Assembly (NCBI RefSeq): GCF_014252335.1
Contig: NZ_CP059218.1
Location: forward strand, 112,165 to 176,164
DNA from: Blattabacterium cuenoti
GTDB taxonomy: Bacteria > Bacteroidota > Bacteroidia > Flavobacteriales > Blattabacteriaceae
Length of the DNA: 64,000 bases
Reading direction: 5' to 3'
Shown: positions 26,996-37,998 of the stretch, piece after piece
Layout of the letters: every line of letters starts with the position of its first letter
How positions within the stretch are numbered: position 1 is the stretch's first letter
The notes under the pieces: model-generated
Told to the model about the DNA's origin: nothing
The model's input: only the letters and a program-made list of their open reading frames with translations
Databases searched by the model: none
Position numbers and translations under genes: made by a program

Positions 26996-29185
26996 TTATT
27001 TATGTTTATGTTTATTGTATTTTATTTTCTCAATATCTTGAAAAATATTAATAGATTCTTCTATATAAATATCTTTTAACAATTTTTGAGACCATTTTGT
27101 TTCTTTGGAATTATTCATAATAATTTTATTTTTATAATTTACGTGATTCTTATGATGCATGGATGATACATGAGAAGTGATATAATTATTTAATTTTTGT
27201 AAGTGTTTATTAATTCTTTCTAGTTTAACATTTTCATTATAAAAATCTTTCCAATGTAATGGCATATGTTTTGTATTTAAACATTTTGTATCTAAATCCA
27301 ATAATTTTTTATAATGATTTATTAAATTAATATGCTTTTTGAAACGTTGCATACTTTTTAATTTTATTTCTTTTATATTAATTGGATATTTCCAACACTT
27401 ATGATAAACTGGAGAAATACAATCCCATTTCATAGCATTATCTTGATTTTCTTTTTTCATTTGAAAATAATAATGATTCAAATGATTAAATGGAATAACA
27501 ATATCTGATTTTACTCCTTGTTTTTGAGTAGAACAACCATTAACTCTATAAAACTTATTAATAGTAAGTTTTAATGATCCTAGATTTTGATAAAATGATT
27601 TTAAAGGGTAAACAACTTGAACAGTTCCTTTTCCATATGTTTGTTCACTACCCACAATAATTCCTCTTTTATAATCTTTAATAGAAGCTGCAAGAATTTC
27701 TGAGGCAGAAGCAGATAAATTATTTGAAATAATTATTAATGGCCCTTTCCAAAGAATATGTTTTTCATAACTTTTTATAATTTGTGTTTGCCCATTAGAA
27801 AATACTATTTGAACTATAGGAGTTCTTCCTAAAAAGTATCCAGCAATTTTTACAACATCATCTAACGATCCACCTCCATTATTTCTAATATCAAAAATTA
27901 AATGTTCTATGTGTTTTCTTTTTAAATCTTTAATAATTTTTTTAATATCTTTGGCTGAATTTCTATCATTTTTATTATCAGGATTAAAATAAAATTCTGG
28001 CAAATATATTAATCCATATCTCTTTTTATTCTTATCTAAGATAATTGCACTTTTTGCCAATGTTTCTTCTTTTTTAATAGTATCTCTGGTGAGTATTACT
28101 TCCTTTAATAATCCATTTTTCTTTAGAATGGTTAATTTTACTTTAGTATTTTTTTTTCCTTTTATCAGACGAATAGAATTTTCTAATAACATTCCTACAA
28201 TATTTTGAGATGGAGAATTGATATTTTTCGATACTCTAATAATTTTATCACCAATTTCTATTTTTTTGCTTTTCCAAGCTGGTCCACCATGAATAATATT
28301 TACTATAGTTGCGTAACCTTTATCATCTTGCAATTCTGCCCCAATTCCATCTATTGATCCTGATATAGTATAATCAAATTCTTCTTTTTCTTTAATAGAG
28401 AAATAATTTGTATGAGGATCATATAATGTAGTCATTATATTAACATATTTAGAAAACCAATCTTCTACTGTTTTAATTTTTAATTTTCTGAAATATTCTT
28501 GTATATCTTCTTTCACTTGTTTTCTACTCCATGCCTCATTTTGCTGAAAAATCTTTTTTATATCATTTAGTGAATAACCAATTTTATTATCAATGGTTTG
28601 AAATATTTTAATCATGGCAAGATATTTTAAATATTTTCGCCATTTATTTTCTAAATCATGTACATTTTTTGGATAAGAAATTTTATCATTTTCAAAAAAA
28701 AATATTTCTTTTTTTTCAAAATCAAAAGGATGCTCTAATAATTTTGAACAAAAATGGTCTATTTCATTAATTCTTTTATAAAAACATTTAATTGATATAT
28801 TAAAAAATGTAGGATCTCCATTTTTCCAAAATTCATCTAATTTATATTTATAAAAAGATAAAGATTTTAAATCTTTTTGTATAAAAAAAAATTGATTTTC
28901 ATCTAAATTATTTAAATAATTATTATATACTTTTCTTGAAAAAGTATTATCAATTTTAATATTATTAAAATGCAACATACTTAATGTTTTATATATGCTT
29001 TGTAATATTAAGTGTTGATTCTTTTCTAGTTGTTTTTCTGTTTTATATTTGTAACAACATTTGTAACAACAATTGAATAAAATAAAACATGAACATATAA
29101 TAATTATATATCTAATTTTAAAAAATTTCTTTTTTTTATGTAAAAATGAAATAAAATTATGTAACATATGTAACAATGTAATCAC
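26996..29185 (-). CDS. prc: Carboxy-terminal processing (tail-specific) protease, S41 family
   Basis: A periplasmic Ser/Lys protease of the Prc/Tsp type, 729 residues. After a basic, hydrophobic N-terminal anchor (about 22-45) there is a helical region, then a PDZ domain (about 270-360). The catalytic serine lies in SASASE (residues 491-496) and the catalytic lysine is K519 in YGKGTVQ. A DUF3340-like C-terminal tail follows, rich in Lys, His and Asn. Four cysteines in CCYKCC follow the anchor, but no proper lipobox is seen. It shares a 54-bp divergent gap with ruvB. Confidence 0.92.
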   Translation of the reverse strand: MITLLHMLHNFISFLHKKKKFFKIRYIIIICSCFILFNCCYKCCYKYKTEKQLEKNQHLILQSIYKTLSMLHFNNIKIDNTFSRKVYNNYLNNLDENQFFFIQKDLKSLSFYKYKLDEFWKNGDPTFFNISIKCFYKRINEIDHFCSKLLEHPFDFEKKEIFFFENDKISYPKNVHDLENKWRKYLKYLAMIKIFQTIDNKIGYSLNDIKKIFQQNEAWSRKQVKEDIQEYFRKLKIKTVEDWFSKYVNIMTTLYDPHTNYFSIKEKEEFDYTISGSIDGIGAELQDDKGYATIVNIIHGGPAWKSKKIEIGDKIIRVSKNINSPSQNIVGMLLENSIRLIKGKKNTKVKLTILKKNGLLKEVILTRDTIKKEETLAKSAIILDKNKKRYGLIYLPEFYFNPDNKNDRNSAKDIKKIIKDLKRKHIEHLIFDIRNNGGGSLDDVVKIAGYFLGRTPIVQIVFSNGQTQIIKSYEKHILWKGPLIIISNNLSASASEILAASIKDYKRGIIVGSEQTYGKGTVQVVYPLKSFYQNLGSLKLTINKFYRVNGCSTQKQGVKSDIVIPFNHLNHYYFQMKKENQDNAMKWDCISPVYHKCWKYPINIKEIKLKSMQRFKKHINLINHYKKLLDLDTKCLNTKHMPLHWKDFYNENVKLERINKHLQKLNNYITSHVSSMHHKNHVNYKNKIIMNNSKETKWSQKLLKDIYIEESINIFQDIEKIKYNKHKHK

Positions 29186-29239
29186 AATTAATGAACAATT
29201 AAAAAAAAATAATAAAAAATATAATGATTTGATAAAATT

Positions 29240-30217
29240 TTGAAAAAGACATTAGATAAAGTGTTTTGTTTAGAAAAGTCTGTAAATCCAAAAAAAATTA
29301 CAGATTTTATTGGTCCAGAGGACTTATTATACAATTTAAAAATTTTTATTCAAGCTGCTAAGGCAAGAAACGAAGCATTAGACCATATTTTATTTCATGG
29401 CCCACCAGGATTAGGAAAAACTACACTTGCTAATATTGTAGCTAATGAATTAGGGGTAAATATTAAAGAAGTATCTGGAGCTATTTTGGATAAACCTGGA
29501 GATTTAGCAGGAGTTCTAATACACTTACATTTAAATGATGTATTATTTATAGATGAAATTCATCGTCTTTCTCCTATAGTAGAGGAATATTTATATTCTG
29601 CTATGGAAAATTATAAAATAGATATTATTATAGATTCTGGATCTAAAGCAAAATCAGTTCAAATTGATTTATCACCATTTACGTTAATAGGTGCAACTAC
29701 AAGAGCTGGATTATTAACAGCTCCTATGCGATCTCGTTTTGGAATTAATATACGTATTAATTATTACAACAAAATATATTTGAAAAATATTATCGATAGA
29801 AGTGCCAAAATATTAAATATACCAATAACTGAAAAAGCTTCTTTTGAAATTGCTGATAGAAGTCGTGGAACACCAAGAATTGCAAATTCATTACTTCGTA
29901 GAGTTCGTGATTTTGCACAAATCAAAGGCACTGGAATTATTAATAGTAATATTTGTCATTTTAGTCTGAAATCATTACATGTAGATAAATATGGTTTAGA
30001 TGAAATGGATAATAAAATTCTTACATATATTATTGATAATTTTGAAGGTGGTCCTGTAGGAATAAAAACAATAGCTACTGCTATAAGTGAAAATTCAAAT
30101 ACTATTGAAGAAGTTTATGAACCATTTTTAATTCAAGAAGGTTATTTAATCAGAACGCCTAGAGGAAGAATTGCTACCAAATTAGCTTATATACATTTAA
30201 AAAAAAATAGATATTAA
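29240..30217 (+). CDS. ruvB: Holliday junction branch-migration ATPase RuvB
   Basis: RuvB is the hexameric motor that moves Holliday junctions together with RuvA. Walker A GPPGLGKT is at residues 54-61, Walker B begins at D105 in LFIDEIHRL, and the sensor stretch LIGATTRAGLLTAPMRSRFG follows. The winged-helix end contains EGYLIRTPRGRIAT. The protein is 325 residues from a TTG at 29240; an ATG at 29224 is out of frame and hits a stop at once, so TTG is the likely start. RuvA and RuvC are not in the window. Confidence 0.96.
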   Translation: MKKTLDKVFCLEKSVNPKKITDFIGPEDLLYNLKIFIQAAKARNEALDHILFHGPPGLGKTTLANIVANELGVNIKEVSGAILDKPGDLAGVLIHLHLNDVLFIDEIHRLSPIVEEYLYSAMENYKIDIIIDSGSKAKSVQIDLSPFTLIGATTRAGLLTAPMRSRFGINIRINYYNKIYLKNIIDRSAKILNIPITEKASFEIADRSRGTPRIANSLLRRVRDFAQIKGTGIINSNICHFSLKSLHVDKYGLDEMDNKILTYIIDNFEGGPVGIKTIATAISENSNTIEEVYEPFLIQEGYLIRTPRGRIATKLAYIHLKKNRY

Positions 30218-30259
30218 ATATTTATTATATTATTATATTAAATAAAAAATGAATTAATT

Positions 30260-31570
30260 ATGCCTTCAAATGTTATTGTTGGACTCCAATGGGGAGACGA
30301 GGGAAAAGGAAAAATTACTGATTTATTATCTGAAAATTCAGATTATGTTGTTCGTTATCAAGGAGGGAATAATTCTGGCCATTCTATACATATTAAAAAT
30401 CATTATTTTGTGCTTCATATCATTCCATCTGGAGTGATTCATCCTTTTATTAAATGTATTATTGGTCCAGGTGTTGTAGTAGATCCAAAATCTTTAATTA
30501 AAGAATTAAATCAATTGGAATCTATAGGAATAAATACTACACAAGTGTTTTTAGCAAAAAGAGCACATGTCACTATGCCTTATCATTATTTATTAGATCA
30601 ATATATTGAAGAATCTTTAGGTAATAAATCAATTGGAACAACTAGACGAGGAATAGGGCCGACATATGCAGATAAAATTGGAAGAATCGGAATTCGTATA
30701 TTAGATTTTTGTAACTTAAAAAAGTTTTATAAAAAATTAAAACAAGTTCTTGATTATAAAAATCAAATTATTACAAAAATATATCAACGAGATCCTTTAT
30801 CTTTGAAATTAATTTATGAAGAATATGTAGAGTACTATAAAGTACTTTCTCCTAGAATTATAGATTCTGTTTATGAAATTCATAATGCATTTCAACAAAG
30901 AAAAAAAATTCTTTTTGAAGGCGCACAAGCTATGCTGTTAGATATTAATTATGGAACATATCCTTATGTCACAACTTCTTCTACATCTACAGGTTCTGTA
31001 TGTTCAGGGGTTGGAATACCTCCACATTATTTAAATAATTTAATAGGAGTAGCAAAAGCTTATTGCACTCGTGTAGGTCATGGGCCTTTCCCTACAGAAA
31101 TTAAGGATACCAAAATAGAAAATTTTTTAAGACAAGTTGGCAATGAATATGGATCAACTACTAATAGAGCAAGAAGATGTGGATGGTTAGATTTATTCTC
31201 TTTAAAATATTCTTGTATGATTAACGGAATTAATGGTTTGATTATTACTAAATTGGATGTTTTAAGCCAACTAGATATTATTAAAGTAGGAGTAGGATAT
31301 ACAATTCATGGTAAACAATTAAAACAATTTCCAGCAGATTTAGAATATCTTGAAGAACAAAATCTAGAATCTATATATGTAGAATTTCCTGGATGGTATA
31401 ATAATATTTCTGATATTTATGATTATGATAATTTACCTCAAAATTGTAAAAAATATATTAACTTTATTGAACAATATTTAAATTTGAAGATTTTTTTGAT
31501 TTCTGTTGGAACTGAACGAAATCAAAACATTATTAAAAACAAATCTTTATTTTTTAAGATATTTTCATAA
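30260..31570 (+). CDS. purA: Adenylosuccinate synthetase
   Basis: PurA joins aspartate to IMP with GTP, the first step from IMP to AMP. Its 436-residue chain has the catalytic loop GLQWGDEGKGKITDLL and GGNNSGHSI near the start. QGGNNSGHS, GTTRRGIGPTYADKIGR and TTNRARRCGWLD are the IMP and GTP sites. It is the first gene of the purine block and ends 10 bp before the GTG start of purB, which completes the AMP branch. Confidence 0.97.
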   Translation: MPSNVIVGLQWGDEGKGKITDLLSENSDYVVRYQGGNNSGHSIHIKNHYFVLHIIPSGVIHPFIKCIIGPGVVVDPKSLIKELNQLESIGINTTQVFLAKRAHVTMPYHYLLDQYIEESLGNKSIGTTRRGIGPTYADKIGRIGIRILDFCNLKKFYKKLKQVLDYKNQIITKIYQRDPLSLKLIYEEYVEYYKVLSPRIIDSVYEIHNAFQQRKKILFEGAQAMLLDINYGTYPYVTTSSTSTGSVCSGVGIPPHYLNNLIGVAKAYCTRVGHGPFPTEIKDTKIENFLRQVGNEYGSTTNRARRCGWLDLFSLKYSCMINGINGLIITKLDVLSQLDIIKVGVGYTIHGKQLKQFPADLEYLEEQNLESIYVEFPGWYNNISDIYDYDNLPQNCKKYINFIEQYLNLKIFLISVGTERNQNIIKNKSLFFKIFS

Positions 31571-31580
31571 AATTACTTTT

Positions 31581-32990
31581 GTGAACGAATATAAAAATCC
31601 ATTAGTTGAACGATATAGCAGTCAAGAAATGATTTATAATTTTTCTCCAAAAAAAAAGTTTTTGACTTGGAGAAAACTGTGGGTAGCTTTAGCAGAAATA
31701 CAAAAAAACTTAGGTATTAATATAACCAATGAACAAATAAATAATTTAAAATCTTGTTTAAAGAATGACATTAATTGGAATATAGTTTCCTTTTATGAAA
31801 CTAAATTTAGGCATGATGTAATGGCTCATTTATATGCTTTTGGAGAACAAGCAAGTTTAGCAAAACCAATTATTCATTTAGGTGCTACAAGCGCGTTTTT
31901 AACGGATAATACAGATATAATTATTATTCGTGACGGATTAAAAATAATTTTACATAAATTAATTATAGTTATTTTTCAACTTAGAAATTTTGCTTTAGAA
32001 TATCATAAACTGCCTACTTTAGCGTTTACTCATTATCAACCCGCACAATTAACTACTGTTGGAAAAAGAGCAACTACTTGGATACAGAGCTTGCTTATGG
32101 ATTTACAAGAATTAGAATTTAGATTAAAAAATATTTGTTTTAGAGGTGCAAAAGGTACGGTTGGTACGTCTGCAAGTTTTAAAGAATTATTTGACGGTAA
32201 TATCGATAAGGTGAAAAAAATGGAAATAGAATTATCCAAACAATTTGGATTTAATCAATTTTATCCAGTAATAAGTCAAACTTATGATAGAAAAATAGAT
32301 ACCCAAATATTAAATTTATTGTCTAATATTTCCCAATCTTCTCATAAATTTAGTAATGATATAAGATTATTACAAAATTTAAAAGAATTAGAAGAACCAT
32401 TTGAAGACCATCAAATTGGATCCAGTGCAATGTCATATAAAAGAAATCCTATATTGAGTGAACGAATATCTTCTTTATCTAAATATGTAATGTCTTTATC
32501 TCATAGTTCAGAAATGGTTGCTGCTACACAATGGTTAGAAAGAACATTAGACGATTCTGCTAATCGTAGATTAGTGATTCCGCAATCTTTTTTAGCAGTA
32601 GATGCAATTTTAATAATATGGAATAACATTTTGGAAAAAATAACTGTATATCCTAAAATGATTGAAAAAAACATTAAGAAAGAACTTCCATTTTTTATTA
32701 CAGAATATATTATTGTAGAAAGTGTTAAAAATGGTGCAGATAGACAAACAATTCATGAAATAATTAGGCACCATTCTATGGAGGTGAATAAAGAAATTAA
32801 ATTCAAAGGGAAAACAAATGATTTTATTCAAAGAATTGTAAATGATAAAAAAATACCAGTTAATGAAAATAAAATCAAACAAATGTTAAATCCAAATAGA
32901 TTTATAGGGTTTTCTTCTATTCAAGTTATAGAATTTATTGAAAATTATGTGAATCCTATTTTAACTAAGTTTCATTATTTATTGGATTGA
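31581..32990 (+). CDS. purB: Adenylosuccinate lyase
   Basis: PurB acts twice in purine synthesis: it releases fumarate from SAICAR and from adenylosuccinate. The fumarase/aspartase superfamily signature is GSSAMSYKRNPILSE. FTHYQPAQLTTVGKRA and ATSAFLTDNTD add support. I start it at GTG 31581 (469 residues, beginning VNEYKNPLVERYSSQEM). The frame continues upstream into purA but that part has no homology pattern. The sequence resembles the longer eukaryote-like branch of the family. Its stop is 14 bp before the purL ATG. Confidence 0.95.
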   Translation: MNEYKNPLVERYSSQEMIYNFSPKKKFLTWRKLWVALAEIQKNLGINITNEQINNLKSCLKNDINWNIVSFYETKFRHDVMAHLYAFGEQASLAKPIIHLGATSAFLTDNTDIIIIRDGLKIILHKLIIVIFQLRNFALEYHKLPTLAFTHYQPAQLTTVGKRATTWIQSLLMDLQELEFRLKNICFRGAKGTVGTSASFKELFDGNIDKVKKMEIELSKQFGFNQFYPVISQTYDRKIDTQILNLLSNISQSSHKFSNDIRLLQNLKELEEPFEDHQIGSSAMSYKRNPILSERISSLSKYVMSLSHSSEMVAATQWLERTLDDSANRRLVIPQSFLAVDAILIIWNNILEKITVYPKMIEKNIKKELPFFITEYIIVESVKNGADRQTIHEIIRHHSMEVNKEIKFKGKTNDFIQRIVNDKKIPVNENKIKQMLNPNRFIGFSSIQVIEFIENYVNPILTKFHYLLD

Positions 32991-33004
32991 TTACTCCAAT
33001 TATT

Positions 33005-36000
33005 ATGAACCTCAAAATTTATATAAAAAAAAAACAAAAATTTGATATTTATTCCAAAGAATTGTATAAAGAATTACAACATCTTTTTAATATATCAAGT
33101 TTATATAAAATTATCGTTTATCAAACATACGACATATTAAATGTCACAAATCCGTCAGTTTTTTTTCAAGATATTATATATAAAGTATTTGTAGATCCTG
33201 TAACCGATGTTTGGTATAAAAAAATCAATTTATTAAATCCATATTTTGAATATAATCTAGGTCAATATAATTCTAGAGCGGAAGCAGCAACACAATGCGT
33301 AAAAATTATTCATCCACAATATAATAATATTGTAGTTAAAACGGGAAAATTAATTGAATTATTTGGAATCAAAAATAAAACAGATTTTTTAAAAATAAAA
33401 AACTACTGTAGTTATAAAATTACAAAAAATAATATAAAAAAAACGAAAAAACAAAATAACATACCATATATTATTAATTTTATACATTTAACTTATTATG
33501 AAATAAAGAATCTACATCAAGACTTTGATTTTTCTATAGATATTGAGGATTTACTATTTATTCAGAAATATTTTCGTTATGAAGTATGCCGTAATCCTAC
33601 AGAATTAGAATTACGAGTTTTAGACACTTATTGGTCAGATCATTGTCGTCATACAACTTTTTTAAGTTCTTTAATTGATATTCAATTTACTGGATATTTA
33701 AAACCAACATATCATAAAATTTTTGATGAATATAAAAAAGATCGTCGTAAATATTGTATTGATAAAAAATCTTTTCCAAATTTAATGGAACTATCAACAC
33801 TACCATCCAAAATAGTATTACAAAAACAACAATCAAATTATTTTGTATCTAAAGAAAAAAATGCATGTACAATATTGATCGATGTAGATATAGATATCTT
33901 TGGTCATAAAAATATAGAAAAATGGTATATTTTATTTAAAAATGAAACTCATAACTATCCTACAGAAATTAATCCATTTTGGGGGGCAGCAACGTGTATA
34001 GGAGGTGCTATTCGTGATCCTTTATCTGGTAGAGCATTTGTGTATCAATCTATTAGATTAAGTGGGGCAGCAAATCCAACGATTAACAAAACATTATATA
34101 ATAAAATTCCACAATATAAAATATGTAGAGATTCTGCTTATGGATATAGTTCTTATGGAAATCAAATTGGGGTAGCTACAAGTCATATAAATGAAATATA
34201 TCACGAAGGATTTAGAGCAAAAAGAATGGAAATAGGTATGGTAATTGGTGCCGTACCAGCTAATTATGTAAATCAAAAAACGCCACAAACGGGTGATATT
34301 ATTGTATTATTAGGAGGTTTAACTGGTAAAGAAGGTATAGGTGGAGCTACCGATTCTTCCAAAAAAAAACATAAACCACAAAATATATTGAAAAATCATT
34401 TATTTTACAAATTAACATTAGATCCAATAACAGAAAGAAAAATTCAAAGATTATTTAGAAAAAAAAAAGTAATCTCATTGATTAAAAAGTGCAATGATTT
34501 TGGTGCTGGAGGTACATCTGTAGCAATTGGAGAATTATGTGATAGTTTAGAATTAAATTTAGATAAAATTCCTATTAAAAAAAATTTTCACACTTTGACA
34601 TCGGTTGAATTAGCGTTATCAGAGTCTCAGGAAAGAATGGCAATTGTGTTGGATCCATCTGATCTAAAAAATTTTATTCATTTTGCTAATGAAGAAAATT
34701 TACGAGCTATTCCTATAGCTACTGTTATGAATAACAAAAAAATAATTTTTTATTATAAAAATAAACAAGTATTAAATTTAAACAGTGATTTTTTGAATAG
34801 TGGTGGAGTTGAAAAAAAAAGAATGGTACATATAAATTCTCCTTTGACCATTTCTCCATTCAAAAAATCAAAAAATGTAATATTTAATAAATACACATTT
34901 TTAAAAACTATATCCAAGTTAAATATTGCTTCTCAAAAAAGTTTAGTAGAGATGTTTGATAGTACTGTTGGGGGAACTACAGTTTTAATGCCATTTGGAG
35001 GAAAATTTCAAATGACACCATCAGAAGGCAGTGTTCATAAAATACCAGTTTTTAATGGAAAAACTAATACTGTTAGTTTAGTTTCTTGGGGTTATCATCC
35101 AGATATTTCTTTATGGAGTCCATTACATGGTGGAGCTTATGCAATAATAGAATGTATTTCTAAAATTGTTTCTATGGGAGGAAATTATAAAAAAACATAT
35201 TTGAGTTTTCAAGAATATTATCAAAAATTAGACAATGATCCTAATAAATGGGGGATTCCTTTTGCTTCTTTGTTAGGTGCATATAAAGCTCAAAAAGAAC
35301 TAGGAATAGTATCTATTGGCGGAAAAGATAGTATGTCAGGGACATATAAAAATATACATGTACCACCAACTTTAGTAGCTTTTGGTGTTTGTATAGGATC
35401 GTCTTTAAATATCATATCTCCTGAATTTAAAAGGGTAGGAAATAAAATATATTTATATCATCATCATCCAAAAAATGATGAAATGCCAGATTTTCAATCA
35501 ATCAAAAATGCATATATACAAGTGCATAAAGAAATTATTTCAGGAAAAATTATTTCTGTTCAAACAGTAAAAGACGGTGGTATTGCTATAGCTATTTCTA
35601 AAATGGCATTTGGAAATCGTTTAGGAGTGATGATTAATTTAAAAACACATCATTTACTTGAAACCCATATAGGATCATTAATTATAGAATCAAATTCTAC
35701 TTTAGAAAATAAAGAATTTATTCTTATAGGACAAATTGTAAATTCTAAATATCTTAACTTTAATTCAGTTAAAATTGATATAGAAGAAGCAATTTTTTAT
35801 TGGGAAAAAACATTAAATCCTATTTATAATAATTCATGTTTGGTAGACAAAAAACTGAATATTAAAAAAAATGTAAATAAAAATTATTTGTATAATACAA
35901 AAATTAAAAATAAAACAATTATTTTTCAATCAAAAGTTAGAGTAAGAGTATTTATTCCTATTTTTCCTGGAACTAACTGTGAATTAGAATCTATACGTGC

Positions 36001-36733
36001 GTTTAAACAAGAAGGAGCTATAGTAATAACGTCTATCTTTAAAAATTTAAAATATAAAGATCTTATTGAGTCTATACAAGAATTAAAAAAAAATATAAAA
36101 TCATCACAAATATTAATGATTTGTGGAGGATTTACTTATGGAGATGAACCAGATGGTGCTGGAAAATTTATAACATCTATTTTACATAATCCATATATAA
36201 AAGAGACCATAGAAGTTTTATTAAAAAAAAATGGATTAATATTAGGTATATGTAATGGATTTCAAGCACTTATCAAGTCAGGATTATTACCATATGGAAA
36301 AATAAAATTAAGAAATTATAAATCTCCTACTTTAACTTATAATGAATTAGGTAAACATGTTTCTCAATGTGTGAGAATTAAAGTAATTTCTGATAATTCG
36401 CCATGGTTAAAAGGAATGAAAAATAAAATTTATATTCAGCCATTATCTCATGGAGAAGGTAGATTTTATGCTAATAAAAAAATTACTGAGATTCTATTCA
36501 AAAAGAATCAAATAGCAACTCAATATGTAAATTTTCAAGGTAATCCTACATTAGACAAAGCATTCAATCCTAATGGATCACTTCAAGCAATAGAAGGATT
36601 ATTAAATAATAATGGACAAATTTATGGAAAAATGACTCATCCAGAACGTTTTCAACATGGATTATTAAAAAATATTCCTAATATTATTAATGAATATTCT
36701 ATTTTTAGAAATGCAGTAGAATATTTTGTATAA
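33005..36733 (+). CDS. purL: Phosphoribosylformylglycinamidine synthase, single-chain PurL
   Basis: This large enzyme converts FGAR to FGAM using glutamine and ATP. At 1242 residues it is the single-chain form, with an N-terminal domain and two PurM-like ATP domains (ETHNYPTEINPFWGAATCIGG; GGKDSMSGTYK). The C-terminal glutaminase (about 990-1242) has nucleophile C1083 in GICNGFQ and SHGEGRF near the end. The ATG at 33005 is preferred to a TTG at 32987 that would overlap purB. Having one chain avoids the need for separate PurS and PurQ. Confidence 0.97.
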   Translation: MNLKIYIKKKQKFDIYSKELYKELQHLFNISSLYKIIVYQTYDILNVTNPSVFFQDIIYKVFVDPVTDVWYKKINLLNPYFEYNLGQYNSRAEAATQCVKIIHPQYNNIVVKTGKLIELFGIKNKTDFLKIKNYCSYKITKNNIKKTKKQNNIPYIINFIHLTYYEIKNLHQDFDFSIDIEDLLFIQKYFRYEVCRNPTELELRVLDTYWSDHCRHTTFLSSLIDIQFTGYLKPTYHKIFDEYKKDRRKYCIDKKSFPNLMELSTLPSKIVLQKQQSNYFVSKEKNACTILIDVDIDIFGHKNIEKWYILFKNETHNYPTEINPFWGAATCIGGAIRDPLSGRAFVYQSIRLSGAANPTINKTLYNKIPQYKICRDSAYGYSSYGNQIGVATSHINEIYHEGFRAKRMEIGMVIGAVPANYVNQKTPQTGDIIVLLGGLTGKEGIGGATDSSKKKHKPQNILKNHLFYKLTLDPITERKIQRLFRKKKVISLIKKCNDFGAGGTSVAIGELCDSLELNLDKIPIKKNFHTLTSVELALSESQERMAIVLDPSDLKNFIHFANEENLRAIPIATVMNNKKIIFYYKNKQVLNLNSDFLNSGGVEKKRMVHINSPLTISPFKKSKNVIFNKYTFLKTISKLNIASQKSLVEMFDSTVGGTTVLMPFGGKFQMTPSEGSVHKIPVFNGKTNTVSLVSWGYHPDISLWSPLHGGAYAIIECISKIVSMGGNYKKTYLSFQEYYQKLDNDPNKWGIPFASLLGAYKAQKELGIVSIGGKDSMSGTYKNIHVPPTLVAFGVCIGSSLNIISPEFKRVGNKIYLYHHHPKNDEMPDFQSIKNAYIQVHKEIISGKIISVQTVKDGGIAIAISKMAFGNRLGVMINLKTHHLLETHIGSLIIESNSTLENKEFILIGQIVNSKYLNFNSVKIDIEEAIFYWEKTLNPIYNNSCLVDKKLNIKKNVNKNYLYNTKIKNKTIIFQSKVRVRVFIPIFPGTNCELESIRAFKQEGAIVITSIFKNLKYKDLIESIQELKKNIKSSQILMICGGFTYGDEPDGAGKFITSILHNPYIKETIEVLLKKNGLILGICNGFQALIKSGLLPYGKIKLRNYKSPTLTYNELGKHVSQCVRIKVISDNSPWLKGMKNKIYIQPLSHGEGRFYANKKITEILFKKNQIATQYVNFQGNPTLDKAFNPNGSLQAIEGLLNNNGQIYGKMTHPERFQHGLLKNIPNIINEYSIFRNAVEYFV

Positions 36734-36746
36734 AAAATTTTTTATT

Positions 36747-37232
36747 ATGAAAGTATTAATTTTTTGTGGCAGTCAATCAGATAAAAAAATTATGAATATT
36801 GCAGAAAATACGCTAAATAAGTTTAATATTGAAAACACAACTTATATTATTTCAGCTCATCGTTTACCGGATGTGTTATCTGACAAAATTAAAGAAATTG
36901 AATACGAACAAAAAACAGATTTAATTATAGCTGGGGCTGGTTTATCTGCACATCTTCCAGGTATAATTGCATCAAAAACAATTATCCCTGTTATTGGCGT
37001 ACCAATTTATAATATTGATAATGGATTATTGGGTGGCCTGGATGCTACTATTTCTATATTGCAAATGCCTAAAGGTGTTCCAGTCGCTACTGTAGGTATA
37101 AATAATGCATATAACGCTGCATTATTAGCTGTCCATATTTTATCTATAAAAGATAAAAATGTAAAAACATCTTTAATAAAATTTAGAATAGAAAATACAA
37201 AATTATTGATGAAACAAATAAAAAATAATTAA
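36747..37232 (+). CDS. purE: N5-carboxyaminoimidazole ribonucleotide mutase
   Basis: PurE forms CAIR. The 161-residue protein starts MKVLIFCGSQSDKKIM and has the active-site motifs SAHRLPD and GAGLSAHLPG, and GVPIYNIDNGLLGGLDATIS. The frame opens at a TTG seven codons earlier, inside the end of purL, but the ATG at 36747 matches relatives. Class I PurE normally works on the product of PurK, and no purK is found in this window. Confidence 0.95.
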   Translation: MKVLIFCGSQSDKKIMNIAENTLNKFNIENTTYIISAHRLPDVLSDKIKEIEYEQKTDLIIAGAGLSAHLPGIIASKTIIPVIGVPIYNIDNGLLGGLDATISILQMPKGVPVATVGINNAYNAALLAVHILSIKDKNVKTSLIKFRIENTKLLMKQIKNN

Positions 37233-37264
37233 GTTGTAATATAAATACAATACAATAATGTATT

Positions 37265-37984
37265 ATGTATAATTATAAAAATAATTTTCTTTTAGAAGGC
37301 AAAACTAAAAAATTATATAAGACGGATAATATTAATGAAATTATTATTCATTATAAAGACATTATTACCTCATTTGATGGAGATAAAACACAAAGTTTAA
37401 ATCAAAAAGGAATTATTAATAATCAAATATCTGCAATAATATTTCATCTTCTAAATTCTTGTGGAATCAAAACTCATTTTATTCGTATAATAAATAATAG
37501 AGAACAGTTATGTCATAAATTAGATTTATTTACATTAGAATTTGTTATTAGAAATATAGTATTTGGTAGTATGTCTAAACGTTTAGGAATAAAAGAAGGA
37601 ATATACATACAAAATCCAATTTTTGAAATTTTTTATAAAAATGATATTTTAAAGGATCCTTTTATTAATCATCATCATGCAGTTTTTTTAAAGATTATTT
37701 CTTATGAAGAATTAAATATTATCAATAAAATATCATTAGAAATAAATAAAATAATTAAAAAATTTTTTTTTGATAAAAATATTATATTAGTTGATTTGAA
37801 ACTAGAATTTGGTAAAAATCATAAAAAAGAAATTGTTCTTGCTGACGAAATTAGTCCTGATACTTGTCGTATTTGGGATAAAACAACAAAACAAAAACTT
37901 GATAAAGATTGTTTTAGAAAAGGATATAGTAATGAAAAAATTATTAATACTTATATGAAAGTTTTAAACAAAATCGACAAATAA
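37265..37984 (+). CDS. purC: SAICAR synthetase
   Basis: PurC couples CAIR with aspartate. The 239-residue protein has the opening LLEGKTKKLYKTDN, the stretch HFIRIINNREQLCHKL, and the signature LVDLKLEFGKN with LADEISPDTCRIWD downstream. The length is normal for the bacterial single-domain form. It lies 32 bp after purE and 14 bp before purF. Confidence 0.96.
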   Translation: MYNYKNNFLLEGKTKKLYKTDNINEIIIHYKDIITSFDGDKTQSLNQKGIINNQISAIIFHLLNSCGIKTHFIRIINNREQLCHKLDLFTLEFVIRNIVFGSMSKRLGIKEGIYIQNPIFEIFYKNDILKDPFINHHHAVFLKIISYEELNIINKISLEINKIIKKFFFDKNIILVDLKLEFGKNHKKEIVLADEISPDTCRIWDKTTKQKLDKDCFRKGYSNEKIINTYMKVLNKIDK

Positions 37985-37998
37985 GAAAGATTTATAAA